The translations under genes were made by a program, and so were the position numbers. Of a stretch of 64,000 bases of DNA, positions 1-8,575 are shown one piece after another (position 1 is the stretch's first letter; each line of letters begins with the position of its first letter). The DNA is from Jiangella asiatica (GTDB lineage Bacteria; Actinomycetota; Actinomycetes; Jiangellales; Jiangellaceae). A model generated the notes under the pieces. It did not search any database. It was not told where the DNA came from and was given only the letters and a program-made list of their open reading frames with translations. The stretch spans positions 62,001 to 126,000 of the forward strand of contig NZ_SMKZ01000002.1 of the NCBI RefSeq assembly GCF_004349065.1, given 5' to 3'.

Positions 1-109
1 GCACCAGCGCGCGGTTGGTCAGCGACTTGGATCCGGGCAGCTCGACGGTGGCGTCCACCGGGCCCGAGGCGGTCGGTGCAGGCCAGAGCGGGGCGGTCGG
101 TTCAGTCAT
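1..109 (-). CDS. aroA: 3-phosphoshikimate 1-carboxyvinyltransferase (EPSP synthase), 5' end only
   Basis: Only the first 36 codons lie in the window; the gene continues off the left edge. The start ATG is the complement of 107-109. The visible N-terminus has a WPAPTASGPVDATVELPGSK stretch followed by SLTNRAL, which is the substrate-binding start of EPSP synthases (conserved PGSKS and NR residues). The enzyme joins shikimate-3-phosphate and phosphoenolpyruvate in aromatic amino acid synthesis. Its position close to an SRAP gene and sigR matches the order I recall for mycobacteria (aroA Rv3227c, SRAP Rv3226c, sigH Rv3223c), although here the glp genes lie between. The family assignment from the motif is firm; the rest of the protein cannot be judged. 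Confidence 0.85.
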   Translation of the reverse strand, partial: MTEPTAPLWPAPTASGPVDATVELPGSKSLTNRALV

Positions 110-152
110 CGGGCACCAAGCCTATCGGTGCCCGACGACCGAACCGGTCGGA

Positions 153-1661
153 TCATTCGTCCTCGACCCAGTCGAAGGTCTTCGTCACGGCCTTCTTCCA
201 CGTCTTGTAGATCTTCTCGCGGTGGGCGTCGTCCATGGCCGGGTCCCACTGCTTGTCCTGCGCCCAGTTGTTGCGGATGTCGTCCTCGCCCTCCCAGAAG
301 CCGACGGCCAGGCCCGCCGCGTACGCCGCCCCGAGCGCCGTCGTCTCCGCGACGACCGGCCGGATGACCGGGACGCCGAGGATGTCGGCCTGGAACTGCA
401 TGAGCAGCTCGTTGGCGACCATGCCGCCGTCGACCTTGAGCGAGGTCAGGGCCACCCCCGAGTCGGCGTTCATGGCGTCGACTACCTCACGGGACTGGAA
501 GGCCGTGGCCTCCAGCACCGCGCGGGCGATGTGCCCCTTGTTGACGAACCGGGTCAGCCCGACGATGGCGCCGCGGGCATCGGAGCGCCAGTACGGCGCG
601 AACAGCCCGGAGAACGCCGGCACGAAGTACGCGCCGCCGTTGTCCTCGACGCCGCCGGCCAGTGCCTCGATCTCCGGCGCCGAGCCGATGATGCCGAGGT
701 TGTCACGCAGCCACTGCACCAGCGAGCCGGTGACCGCGATCGAGCCCTCCAGCGCGTACACCGAATCGTTGGATCCGATCTTGTAGCAGACGGTCGTGAG
801 CAGGCCGTTCTCGCTCATCACCTTCTCGGTGCCGGTGTTGAGCAGGATGAAGTTGCCGGTGCCGTAGGTGTTCTTCGCCTCGCCCGGCGACAGGCACGCC
901 TGCCCAAAGGTGGCGGCCTGCTGGTCGCCGAGGATGCCCGCGACCGGCAACCCAGCCAGGGCACCGCGCTCGCGGATGTTGCCGTACACCTCCGAGGACG
1001 AGCGGATCTCCGGGAGCATGGACAGCGGGATGCCCATGTCGGCGGCGTTGTTCTCGTTCCACGAGAGGGTGTCGAGGTCCATCAGCAGCGTGCGCGAGGC
1101 ATTGGTCGGGTCGGTGTAGTGCAACCCGCCGTTGGGGCCGCCGGTGGCGTTCCACAGCACCCAGGTGTCCATGTTGCCGAACACGAGGTCGCCGGCCTCG
1201 GCCTTCTCACGGGCACCGTCGACGTTGTCGAGAATCCACTTCACCTTGGGCCCGGAGAAGTAGGTGGCCAGCGGCAGACCGGTCGTGGATCGGTAGCGGT
1301 CCGGGCCGCCGTCGCGGGCCAGCTCGTTCACGATCCGGTCGGTGCGGGTGTCCTGCCAGACGATGGCGTTGTACACCGGCTTACCTGTGGTGCGGTCCCA
1401 GACCACGGCGGTCTCGCGCTGGTTGGTGATGCCGACCGCGACGACGTCACCGGTGACGAGGTCGGCCTTGGCCAGGGCGCCGGCGCACACTTCACGGGTG
1501 TTGCGCCAGACCTCCTCGGGGTCGTGCTCGACCCACCCCGCCTGCGGGAAGATCTGTTCGTGCTCGCGCTGGTCGACGGAGACGACCCGGCCCGAGTGGT
1601 CGAAGATCATGCAGCGGGTGGACGTGGTTCCTTGGTCGATGGCGGCTACGTACTTGCTCAT
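153..1661 (-). CDS. glpK: Glycerol kinase
   Basis: A 502-residue protein of normal length for the FGGY family member GlpK, which phosphorylates glycerol to glycerol-3-phosphate with ATP in the cytoplasm. The N-terminus carries the phosphate-binding motif [10 protein letters not shown] (about residues 7-16). A second motif, [12 protein letters not shown], lies near residue 245, and the C-terminal [12 protein letters not shown] segment (about residue 410) is the adenosine-binding region. It lies 91 bp downstream of glpF on the same strand, so uptake and phosphorylation are probably co-transcribed, with glycerol trapped as it enters. The divergent glpD gene takes the product onward. Nothing in the frame suggests damage. 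Confidence 0.98.
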   Translation of the reverse strand: MSKYVAAIDQGTTSTRCMIFDHSGRVVSVDQREHEQIFPQAGWVEHDPEEVWRNTREVCAGALAKADLVTGDVVAVGITNQRETAVVWDRTTGKPVYNAIVWQDTRTDRIVNELARDGGPDRYRSTTGLPLATYFSGPKVKWILDNVDGAREKAEAGDLVFGNMDTWVLWNATGGPNGGLHYTDPTNASRTLLMDLDTLSWNENNAADMGIPLSMLPEIRSSSEVYGNIRERGALAGLPVAGILGDQQAATFGQACLSPGEAKNTYGTGNFILLNTGTEKVMSENGLLTTVCYKIGSNDSVYALEGSIAVTGSLVQWLRDNLGIIGSAPEIEALAGGVEDNGGAYFVPAFSGLFAPYWRSDARGAIVGLTRFVNKGHIARAVLEATAFQSREVVDAMNADSGVALTSLKVDGGMVANELLMQFQADILGVPVIRPVVAETTALGAAYAAGLAVGFWEGEDDIRNNWAQDKQWDPAMDDAHREKIYKTWKKAVTKTFDWVEDE

Positions 1662-1752
1662 CCGTTCTCCTCACGTCGTCGTGCGGGCCTGACCCCGTTC
1701 TGCCATCACAACACGGCTTCGGCGTCGGGGGCAGGCCTGGGCTCGGACAACT

Positions 1753-2463
1753 TCAGTAGACGGCGCGGGCGAGGAGACCGCCGAGAATGCCGCCGATGAT
1801 CGGACCGACGATCGGGACCCACGAGTAGGCCCAGTCGCTTGAGCCCTTGCCGCGGATCGGCAGGAGCGCGTGCGCGATGCGTGGCCCGAGGTCGCGGGCC
1901 GGGTTGATGGCGTACCCCGTCGGTCCGCCGAGCGAGGCGCCGATGCCGACGACCAGCAGGGCGACGGCGAGCGGCCCGAGGTCGACGGGCTGGTTGCCGA
2001 ACGACAGGATCACGAAGAGCAGGACGAAGGTCGCGATGATCTCGGTGACGAGGTTCCATCCGTAGTTGCGGATCTCCGGGCCGGTGGAGAACACGCCGAG
2101 CTTCTTGGCCGGGTCCTCCTCGAGGTCGAAATGCTGCCGGTACGCCGCCCACGCCAGTGCCGCACCGACGATGGCACCGGCCATCTCACCCAGGAGGTAG
2201 GCCGGAACGTCGGACCACTCCGTGGTGCCCTCGAACGCCAGGCCGAACGTCACCGCCGGGTTGATGTGTGCGCCGGAGTCGGCCGCCACGAACACGCCGG
2301 CGAAGACCGCGAGGCCCCAGCCGAAGTTGACCATCAGCCAGCCGCCGCCGAAGCCCTTGCTGCGGGCCAGGATGTTCGTGGCGACGACGCCACAGCCGAG
2401 GAGGGTGAGCATGCCGGTGCCGAGGAACTCGGACAGGAAGATGTCGCCGAAACTCAGGTCCAT
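1753..2463 (-). CDS. glpF: Glycerol uptake facilitator, MIP/aquaporin family
   Basis: A 236-residue channel protein of the MIP family with six hydrophobic segments and the two signature loops: NPA at about 68-70 (HINPAVTF) and NPARD at about 187-191. The Asp after the second NPA is typical of glycerol facilitators rather than water-only aquaporins. I chose the ATG complementary to 2461-2463 because a GGAGG ribosome site precedes it by about 5 bases; the frame is open 25 codons further upstream but that stretch is Pro/Ala-rich and unlike the family. It is the first gene of a leftward glpF-glpK unit, divergent from glpD. Confidence 0.95.
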   Translation of the reverse strand: MDLSFGDIFLSEFLGTGMLTLLGCGVVATNILARSKGFGGGWLMVNFGWGLAVFAGVFVAADSGAHINPAVTFGLAFEGTTEWSDVPAYLLGEMAGAIVGAALAWAAYRQHFDLEEDPAKKLGVFSTGPEIRNYGWNLVTEIIATFVLLFVILSFGNQPVDLGPLAVALLVVGIGASLGGPTGYAINPARDLGPRIAHALLPIRGKGSSDWAYSWVPIVGPIIGGILGGLLARAVY

Positions 2464-2562
2464 GTGAACCTCCGCTTCCGTGGACGGCAACGGCCGCGGC
2501 GTCCCCGGTGTCCCGGCTGGTCTCGGCAGCGTTGCCAAGGGTCATCTCGAAAGCTACTGGTG

Positions 2563-2581
2563 CGTAGACCAACTGTCTACG
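2563..2581. promoter_or_regulatory. Inverted repeat in the glpF/glpD divergent promoter region
   Basis: CGTAGAC and GTCTACG form perfect 7-bp arms around a 5-bp spacer. The site lies between the divergent glpFK and glpD starts (100 bp from glpF and 135 bp from glpD), the expected place for a shared glycerol-regulon operator. No glp regulator gene is visible in the window, so the binding protein (an IclR- or DeoR-type GlpR in other actinobacteria) is inferred only. Confidence 0.45.
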
Positions 2582-2715
2582 TCCTTGACGACGAGAGCGG
2601 GTAGCGTGTTGCTGAGTGTCCTCGGCGGGGCGGACGTGACCCTGTGCGGCAACGTCCCGCCTTTGGGGGCATTCGGCACCTTTCGCTCTCTGAGCTGCGA
2701 GGAGATGTGACAGAC

Positions 2716-4464
2716 GTGACCGCCAACAGCGCTCCCGGCGGACTGACCGGGTCCAGCGGCCAGCTCAGCCCGCAGGCCCGGCGGGAGAACTGGGACCGCC
2801 TCGGTGCCGAGCACTTCGACGTCGTCGTCATCGGCGGCGGCGTGGTGGGCGCGGGTTCGGCCCTCGACGCGGTCACGCGCGGGCTGCGGGTGGCGCTGGT
2901 CGAGGCTCGCGATCTCGCGGCCGGTACGTCCAGTCGGTCCAGCAAGCTGTTTCACGGCGGCCTGCGTTACCTGGAGCAGTTCGAGTTCGGGCTGGTCCGC
3001 GAGGCGCTGCACGAGCGCGAGCTCATGCTGAGCCGCATCGCGCCGCACCTGGTCAAGCCGGTCAGCTTCCTGTATCCGCTGAAGCACCGGATCTGGGAGC
3101 GCCCGTACACCGCCACTGGCCTGCTGATGTACGACACCATGGGCGGCGCGCGGTCGGTGCCCGGGCAGAAGCACCTCACCCGCGCCGGCGCGCTGCGGCT
3201 GTTCCCGTCGATGCGCCACGACGCGCTCGTCGGCGGCATCCGGTACTTCGACGCCCAGGCCGACGACGCCCGGCACACCCTCACCGTCGCACGCACCGCC
3301 GCCCACTACGGCGCCGTCGTGCGCATGTCGACACAGGTGGTCGGGTTCCTGCGCGAGGCGGACCGCATCACCGGGGTGCGGGTGCGCGACGTCGAGACCG
3401 GGGACGAGCAGGACGTCACCTGCGACGTCGTCGTCAACTGCACCGGCGTCTGGACCGACGAGATGCAGCGGCTGGCCGGTACCCGCGGCCGGTTCCGCGT
3501 CCGGGCCAGCAAGGGTGTGCACATCGTCGTGCCGCGCGACCGCATCGCCGCCGAGACCGGGCTGATCCTGCGTACGGAGAAGTCGGTGCTGTTCGTCATC
3601 CCGTGGCGCAACCACTGGATCATCGGCACCACCGACACCGACTGGACCTACGACCTCGCGCACCCGGCGGCTACCCGCGCCGACATCGACTACATCCTCG
3701 AGCACGTCAACGCGGTGCTCATGACGCCGCTGACGCATGACGACATCGAAGGCGTCTATGCCGGGCTGCGGCCGCTGTTGGCCGGCGAGAGCGAGCAGAG
3801 CTCCAAGCTGTCGCGCGAGCACGCGGTGGCCAGGCCGGCGCCTGGCATGGTTTCGATCGCCGGCGGCAAGTACACGACGTACCGCGTCATGGCCGCCGAC
3901 GCCATCAACGCCGCCTCCGTCGACCTGCGCGGCCGCATCGCGCCGTCCATCACCGACAAGGTCCCGCTGCTGGGCGCCGACGGCTATCACGCGCTGGTCA
4001 ACCAGGCCGAGCGCCTCGCCGACGAGCACGGCCTGCACCCGCACCGAGTGCGGCACCTGCTCGACCGGTACGGCTCGCTGGTCCACGAGGTGCTGGCGCT
4101 GGCCGAGGACCGCCCCGAGCTGCTCGAGCCGATTCCCGGCGCCGCCGACTACCTCCAGGTCGAGGTCGTCTACAGCGTCACCCACGAGGGGGCACTCCAC
4201 CTGACCGACGTGCTCACCCGGCGCACCCGGGCGTCCATCGAGTACCCCGACCGCGGCATCACGGCGGCCGAGCCGGTGGCGCGGCTGATGGCGCAGACCC
4301 TGGGCTGGGACGAGAAGACCATCGCGCGCGAGGTCGAGCTCTACGCCGAGCGGGTCGAGGCCGAGCGCGCGTCGCAGACCAAGCCCGACGACGAGGCCGC
4401 CGACCAGATCCGCTCCGCCGCCCCCGAGGTCCGTCCCCTGGTCTCCGACCCCGTCACCAAGTGA
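2716..4464 (+). CDS. glpD: Glycerol-3-phosphate dehydrogenase, FAD-dependent
   Basis: Membrane-associated flavoenzyme that oxidises glycerol-3-phosphate to dihydroxyacetone phosphate and passes electrons to quinone. With the GTG at 2716 it has 582 residues, normal for GlpD. The N-terminal Rossmann motif DVVVIGGGVVGAGSALDA (about residues 28-45) binds FAD; further on come GTSSRSSKLFHGGLRYLE and the C-terminal DAO domain with the helix-rich tail. A GAGGAG ribosome site ends 11 bases before 2716; a GTG at 2707 lies too close to it and the open frame back to 2644 has no good site. It is divergent from glpFK and shares an operator-like repeat with it. Confidence 0.96.
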   Translation: MTANSAPGGLTGSSGQLSPQARRENWDRLGAEHFDVVVIGGGVVGAGSALDAVTRGLRVALVEARDLAAGTSSRSSKLFHGGLRYLEQFEFGLVREALHERELMLSRIAPHLVKPVSFLYPLKHRIWERPYTATGLLMYDTMGGARSVPGQKHLTRAGALRLFPSMRHDALVGGIRYFDAQADDARHTLTVARTAAHYGAVVRMSTQVVGFLREADRITGVRVRDVETGDEQDVTCDVVVNCTGVWTDEMQRLAGTRGRFRVRASKGVHIVVPRDRIAAETGLILRTEKSVLFVIPWRNHWIIGTTDTDWTYDLAHPAATRADIDYILEHVNAVLMTPLTHDDIEGVYAGLRPLLAGESEQSSKLSREHAVARPAPGMVSIAGGKYTTYRVMAADAINAASVDLRGRIAPSITDKVPLLGADGYHALVNQAERLADEHGLHPHRVRHLLDRYGSLVHEVLALAEDRPELLEPIPGAADYLQVEVVYSVTHEGALHLTDVLTRRTRASIEYPDRGITAAEPVARLMAQTLGWDEKTIAREVELYAERVEAERASQTKPDDEAADQIRSAAPEVRPLVSDPVTK

Positions 4465-4539
4465 CCCGAATCGCCCCTCCCTTGCGTCTGCCCCGCTCCA
4501 ATGATCTTCTGCTGCATCCGTGGGTTCGGATCGCGCACG

Positions 4540-4731
4540 GCCCCCGAAATGATCACGTTCAGCAGGATCCTCCGAGCCTCACCATGATTGCGAGCATGGT
4601 GTGACACGAGATCTCGTGCTGAACGTGATCATTCGGGGGCCACGCGTTCGAACAATGCCTTGAGCGGGCCATGACTCAAGATCCAGGACCTGAGGTCTCG
4701 GGCAGCCTCTGAGGCACGGAGAATCCTGGTG
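4540..4731. repeat. Composite palindromic repeat, family A copy 1
   Basis: This convergent 3'-3' gap (4465-4740) is filled with nested inverted repeats. Arms at 4540-4564 and 4617-4640 match over 24 bases with one extra A in the left arm. Inside are CACGAGATCTCGTG (4605-4618, perfect palindrome) and CACCATG/CATGGTG (4580-4586, 4595-4601). Bases 4594-4632 match 34,207-34,245 in reverse complement at 38 of 39 positions, and 4710-4731 resembles 34,258-34,279. The long stem could end transcription of glpD and of the opposing EamA gene, but the second copy shows it is a dispersed element rather than a local terminator. Confidence 0.75.
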
Positions 4732-4740
4732 CGGCGCGGC

Positions 4741-5667
4741 TCAGGTACGCGGTGCCGGGTGTTTCGGCGTGGGGGTCGCGAGTACCAGCCAGACGGCGAC
4801 GGCGCAGACGGCTAGGCCGGCCAGCGCGCGGACGCCGACGCGCTCGTCGAACATCGCCCAGGCCCACAGCGCCGTCGTCGGTGGCGTCAGGTAGAGCAGG
4901 CTGCTCACGCGGGTGGCCCCGGCACGCCTGAGCACGACGAGGTACGCGCCGTAGCCGCCGGCGGTCGACAGCACGAGGACCCACGCCACCGCCCACCAGA
5001 AGCCGGCCGTCGCGGGCGGCTCGATCCGTCCCGCCACCACTGCCTCGGCCACGAAGACCGCGGCCGCGACGGTGGCGTGCACGGTCAGCGACTCGGCCAG
5101 GCCGCCGGCGGGGCGCCAGCGCTGCTCGAGCACGGTGCCGGCCGACAGCGCGAGCATCCCGCCGACCGGCAGCAGGTACGCCCAGGCCGGGGCGCCGGTG
5201 CCGACGTCGTCGGCCACTACGAGGGCGACGCCGGCCAGGCCGAGCCAGAGCCCCAGCCCGCGACGGGCGCCGACCGGCTCGCCGAGCAGTCGTGCCGCCG
5301 CGGTGGCGACGACCAGCGGCTGCAGGGCCGCGATGAGCGCCGCCGTGCCGGCCGGGACGCCGGCACCGATCCCGGTCACGACGCCGCCGAGGTACAACGC
5401 CTGCGACAGCAGGCCGACGGCGGCATGCCGGCGGAGCGCGCCAGGGGCGGACCGGGCCAGCCGGGCCAGCCGCGGCGCCACGACCGGCACCAGGACCGCG
5501 ACCGCGATGAGGTACCGCCAGGCCAGCAGGGTGTCGGCGGGCGCGTGCTCGGTGCCGAGCCGGGCACCGATGAATCCGGAGCTCCAGAAGACGACGAGGC
5601 CGGCGGCGGCCGCGACGTCGACACCGGAGGTCCGTGGCCTGGTGGCGAGGTCGGTCATGCGAGCCAT
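4741..5667 (-). CDS. EamA/DMT-family transporter (RhaT-like exporter)
   Basis: A 308-residue inner-membrane protein with about ten hydrophobic helices arranged as two EamA repeats, the layout of drug/metabolite transporters that export amino acids, nucleosides or small toxic compounds. The first repeat opens with GLVVFWSSGFIGARLG, a common EamA first helix; the substrate cannot be read from sequence. Its start ATG (complement of 5665-5667) is only 7 bp from a TetR-type operator, and the divergent neighbour is a TetR regulator. The pair therefore looks like a self-contained inducible efflux unit. A second in-frame ATG three codons inward (5658) is also possible. Confidence 0.9.
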   Translation of the reverse strand: MARMTDLATRPRTSGVDVAAAAGLVVFWSSGFIGARLGTEHAPADTLLAWRYLIAVAVLVPVVAPRLARLARSAPGALRRHAAVGLLSQALYLGGVVTGIGAGVPAGTAALIAALQPLVVATAAARLLGEPVGARRGLGLWLGLAGVALVVADDVGTGAPAWAYLLPVGGMLALSAGTVLEQRWRPAGGLAESLTVHATVAAAVFVAEAVVAGRIEPPATAGFWWAVAWVLVLSTAGGYGAYLVVLRRAGATRVSSLLYLTPPTTALWAWAMFDERVGVRALAGLAVCAVAVWLVLATPTPKHPAPRT

Positions 5668-5673
5668 GTAAAC

Positions 5674-5687
5674 ATACCGGTCGGTAT
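5674..5687. promoter_or_regulatory. TetR-type operator between EamA exporter and TetR gene
   Basis: ATACCG-GT-CGGTAT is a perfect inverted repeat with a 2-bp centre. It has the form of operators bound by TetR-family repressors (ATACCGnnCGGTAT-like) and sits in the 59-bp gap between the two divergent starts, where a bound dimer would cover both promoters. Binding by the adjacent TetR protein is inferred from position and symmetry. Confidence 0.68.
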
Positions 5688-5726
5688 ACTGTCAGTGTCC
5701 TCATCGCCGCGCTGGGAGGTCCGATC

Positions 5727-6362
5727 ATGCCTCGTACGCCGTCCGCCCAGCTCACGCCGGCCGGGATGCGACTGCTCGACGCCGCCTCGGACATGTTTTA
5801 TCGCCACGGCATCCGGGCCGTCGGGGTCGACGCCATCGCCGAAGCCGCCGGCACCACGAAGAAGACCCTCTACGACCGCTTCGGCTCCAAGGACGCGCTG
5901 GTTGCGCTCTACCTGCGCCGCCGGTTCGAGCGGTGGCAGGCGTTCGTGCTCGCGTACCTGGAGGAGCATGCGCCCCAGCCCGGCCCGGAGCGGGTGCTGG
6001 CGGTATACGACGCGCTCGCGCAGTGGCACGGCGAGGCGGTCAGGGGATGCGCCTTCGTGAACGCGTTCGCGGAGGTCGGCGGCTCGCAGCACCCGGGCAT
6101 CGAGGTCATCCGGGCGGAGAAGAGCTGGGTGCGGCGGCTCTACGCACGCCTGGCGGCCGAGGCCGGGCTGGCGCCGGCGGAGCGCGCCGACGAGGTGGGC
6201 GTCAGGCTGGCGCTGCTGCACGAGGGTTCCATGATCATGAGCACGGTCGGCGACGACGACCGGGCGATGGCGCACGCCCGGGCCGCGGCGGCGGACCTGC
6301 TGGAGGCCGCGCTGGTCAGGTCTGGACCTGGTCCTGAAGCCGACGCGGACGACGGCCGCTGA
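5727..6362 (+). CDS. TetR/AcrR-family transcriptional regulator
   Basis: A 211-residue regulator. Residues about 10-55 form the TetR helix-turn-helix (GMRLLDAASDMFYRHGIRAV, then VDAIAEAAGTTKKTLYDRFG), and the C-terminal helical part resembles the TetR_C domain of small-ligand sensors in the AcrR group. The ATG at 5727 follows GGGAGG at a spacing of 7; the 31 codons of open frame before it run through the operator and are not coding. It is divergent from the EamA exporter and probably represses both itself and the exporter through the palindrome at 5674-5687. The inducer is unknown. Confidence 0.93.
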   Translation: MPRTPSAQLTPAGMRLLDAASDMFYRHGIRAVGVDAIAEAAGTTKKTLYDRFGSKDALVALYLRRRFERWQAFVLAYLEEHAPQPGPERVLAVYDALAQWHGEAVRGCAFVNAFAEVGGSQHPGIEVIRAEKSWVRRLYARLAAEAGLAPAERADEVGVRLALLHEGSMIMSTVGDDDRAMAHARAAAADLLEAALVRSGPGPEADADDGR

Positions 6363-6389
6363 CCCGCCGACCCCGGATCAGGCGCGGCC

Positions 6390-6929
6390 TCAGGACGAGA
6401 TACGGTGCGACAGCCCGGACTTGGCGCGCCGAGCGGTCATGCGTGCTTCGCGCTTGGCCGTGCGGGTGGCGCGGCGCGCGTCCTTCGCGGCCCGGCGGGT
6501 CCGCCAGGACAGGCCCGGCTTGCCCTCGGTGTCGACGGCGGCCAGCAGCAGCCCGCCGGCCATGCCGACATTCTTCATGGCCTGCACGCGCTGGGCGCTG
6601 CGTTGCGCGGGGTCGTCGGTCCTCCAGTACGGGTGACCGGCGAGCGTGGTGGGCAGCAGCGAGCCGAGCAGGACCACCGAGGCGAGCCGCGGGAACCGCC
6701 CGGTGGCCAGCGCCAGCCCCGCGCCGAGCTGCACGCCGGCGTTGATGCGCACGAGCGTCGCCGGGTCGCTGGGCAGCGACGGGACCCGCTTCTGCAGCAT
6801 CGGGCCGAACTGCTCGGAGAACTGCGTGGCCGCGGGCAGCGCCGGCTCCGGGTCGCGCAGGTTCTTGGCGCCCTGGGCGATGAAGATGGTCGCGAGCATC
6901 GGACGGGCGATCATGCGGACGAGACTCAT
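6390..6929 (-). CDS. DoxX-family membrane protein with a basic C-terminal tail
   Basis: A 179-residue protein with four predicted membrane helices of the DoxX/SURF4 type (RPMLATIFIAQGAKNLRDP at the N-terminus, LVRINAGVQLGAGLALATGR in the middle, LASVVLLGSLLPTTLAGHPYW later). In actinobacteria DoxX proteins are linked to thiol/redox balance in the membrane, but the exact role is not settled. The last 45 residues are strongly basic (RTRRAAKDARRATRTAKREA) and probably stay in the cytoplasm. It is convergent with the TetR gene and divergent from the SRAP gene. Confidence 0.85.
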   Translation of the reverse strand: MSLVRMIARPMLATIFIAQGAKNLRDPEPALPAATQFSEQFGPMLQKRVPSLPSDPATLVRINAGVQLGAGLALATGRFPRLASVVLLGSLLPTTLAGHPYWRTDDPAQRSAQRVQAMKNVGMAGGLLLAAVDTEGKPGLSWRTRRAAKDARRATRTAKREARMTARRAKSGLSHRISS

Positions 6930-7031
6930 GACAATGGCTTACCACGAAAGGCTCCGATCCACTCCTCGCGGTCCGATACCGGATCGCGAGGAACGGACCG
7001 CCTGTCGGTGCCTGGTGCGAGGATGGATGAC

Positions 7032-7751
7032 ATGTGCGGACGGTACGCGGTCAGCCAGAGCGCGGACGACCTTGCCGACGAGTTCGGGGTCGACCGCGTC
7101 GACGTGCGCGAGCGGTTGCAGCCGGACTGGAACATCGCGCCGAGCAAACAGGTCTACGCGGTGCTCACGCGGGGCCGCAAGGACGAGTCCGAGGCGCCGC
7201 CCGAGCGTCGGCTGCGCACCCTGAAATGGGGTCTGGTCCCCTCGTGGGCCAAGGACGCGTCCATCGGCAACAAGCTGGTCAATGCCCGGGTCGAGACGGC
7301 GGCGGAGAAGCCGGCCTTCCGCCGCGCCTTCGCCGCCCGGCGCTGCCTGCTCCCGGCTGATGGCTTCTACGAGTGGCGTGGCGAGAAGAAGGGCCAGAAG
7401 CAGCCGTTCTTCATCCACCCGAAGGACGGGTCGCTGGCCATGGCCGGCCTCTACGAGATCTGGCGTGACAAGAGCCGCCCGGAGGACGACCCCGACGCGT
7501 TCCTGTGGTCCGTCGTCATCCTGACCACCGACGCCACCGATGACGTCGGCCAGATCCACGACCGCATGCCCATGCTGGTCGAGCCGGACAAGTGGGAGCA
7601 GTGGCTCGACCCTGGCCGGACGAAGCCCGCCGAGCTCGGCGGGCTGCTCACGCCGGCCGTGCCGGGCATCCTCGACGCCTACCCCGTGTCCACCGAGGTG
7701 AACCGGGTTGCCAACAACGGCCCGCAGCTGGTCGAACCGGTGAAGCTGTGA
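7032..7751 (+). CDS. SRAP-domain protein (HMCES/YedK family abasic-site shield)
   Basis: A 239-residue SOS-response-associated-peptidase-fold protein. The ATG at 7032 is fixed by the family rule that Cys2 must become the N-terminal residue: the product begins MCGRYAV. It has the other catalytic features, NARVETA (Asn), LLPADGFYEW (Glu) and IHDRMPMLV (His). In characterised members Cys2 forms a covalent thiazolidine link with abasic sites in single-stranded DNA and protects them. The next gene overlaps its stop by 4 bp (GTGA), so the two are translationally coupled. Its place between aroA and sigR matches the mycobacterial Rv3226c position. Confidence 0.95.
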   Translation: MCGRYAVSQSADDLADEFGVDRVDVRERLQPDWNIAPSKQVYAVLTRGRKDESEAPPERRLRTLKWGLVPSWAKDASIGNKLVNARVETAAEKPAFRRAFAARRCLLPADGFYEWRGEKKGQKQPFFIHPKDGSLAMAGLYEIWRDKSRPEDDPDAFLWSVVILTTDATDDVGQIHDRMPMLVEPDKWEQWLDPGRTKPAELGGLLTPAVPGILDAYPVSTEVNRVANNGPQLVEPVKL

Positions 7752-8395
7752 GGGCGCCGGTCCGCTCGACGGTGTCCACGCCCGTGGGCGAGGCGGCCTT
7801 CTGGGTCGACGAGGCCGACGAGCCCAGCCTGCGGCTGGTCCTCGGCCACGGCGCCGGAGGCGGCCCGAAGGCCGCCGACCTGGACGCGCTGGCCGGGCGG
7901 CTGCCCGCCGAGGGCGTCAGCGTGCACCGCTTCGAGCAGCCGTGGCGGCTGGCCGGCAAGAAGGTCGCGCCGCGCCCGCCGGCTCTCGACGAGGCCTGGC
8001 TTGCCGCCGTGGCCACGCTGCCCCGCGACGTGCCGCTGGTGCTGGGCGGACGCAGCTCCGGCGCGCGGGTCGCCTGCCGCACGGCCCAGCAGCTCGACGC
8101 CGTCGCCGTCGTCGCCCTGGCCTTCCCGCTGCACCTGCCGGGCAAGCCGCAGAACTCCCGGCTGCCCGAGCTGGCCGGCGCGGCCGAGAAGCTCCCGGTG
8201 CTGGTGGTGCAGGGCGAGCGCGACTCCTTCGGCGGCCCCGGCGAGTTCCCGCCCGGGCCGCACCAACTGGTCACCGTCTCGCACGCCGATCACGGCATGC
8301 GGGTCACCAAGGGCCACGAGCAGGGGGCGGCCATCGACGCCGTCGTCGACGCCGTCCGGTCCTTCCTGGCGCCGTTCGCCGCCGGCGCGTCCTGA
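7748..8395 (+). CDS. Alpha/beta hydrolase of the KANL3/Tex30-like (dienelactone hydrolase-like) group
   Basis: A 215-residue alpha/beta-hydrolase. Visible elements are the oxyanion loop LVLGHGAGGGP (about residue 30), the nucleophile elbow GGRSSGARVA (GxSxG, Ser near residue 103), an acid-bearing strand VVQGERDSFG (Asp) and the catalytic His in VSHADHGMRV. The GTG at 7748 overlaps the SRAP stop codon in a GTGA arrangement, which fixes the start and suggests one operon. The fold is clear but the substrate is not; members of this group are mostly uncharacterised. Confidence 0.88.
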   Translation: MRAPVRSTVSTPVGEAAFWVDEADEPSLRLVLGHGAGGGPKAADLDALAGRLPAEGVSVHRFEQPWRLAGKKVAPRPPALDEAWLAAVATLPRDVPLVLGGRSSGARVACRTAQQLDAVAVVALAFPLHLPGKPQNSRLPELAGAAEKLPVLVVQGERDSFGGPGEFPPGPHQLVTVSHADHGMRVTKGHEQGAAIDAVVDAVRSFLAPFAAGAS

Positions 8396-8412
8396 GCCGA
8401 CACCGCCGCCGG

Positions 8413-8438
8413 GGAATGCCCGTGACCCGCCCGCCGTT
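8413..8438 (+). promoter_or_regulatory. SigR-type promoter (GGAAT-N18-GTT) upstream of sigR
   Basis: GGAAT at 8413-8417 and GTT at 8436-8438 are separated by exactly 18 bases, which is the consensus for the thiol-stress sigma factor SigR of Streptomyces. It lies about 140 bp before the sigR start, as expected for the known autoregulatory loop in which SigR amplifies its own transcription after RsrA is oxidised. The match is seen directly; autoregulation is carried over from studied relatives. Confidence 0.78.
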
Positions 8439-8575
8439 ACGGCAACGAGTGGATGACGACCCGGGAGGTTCCCATCAGCGTGGGTGCAACGTGCTTGGAA
8501 CGGTTGACCGTTGACGACGCCCGCCCAGCGGACCGACGAGCATGGGCGCAGACGACGCCGGTAGCATCGTTGGTG

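Noticed and set aside
15-1799. A 594-codon rightward open frame
   Set aside because: It is the antisense shadow of glpK; its residues follow the third-position pattern of the glpK codons and match no family.
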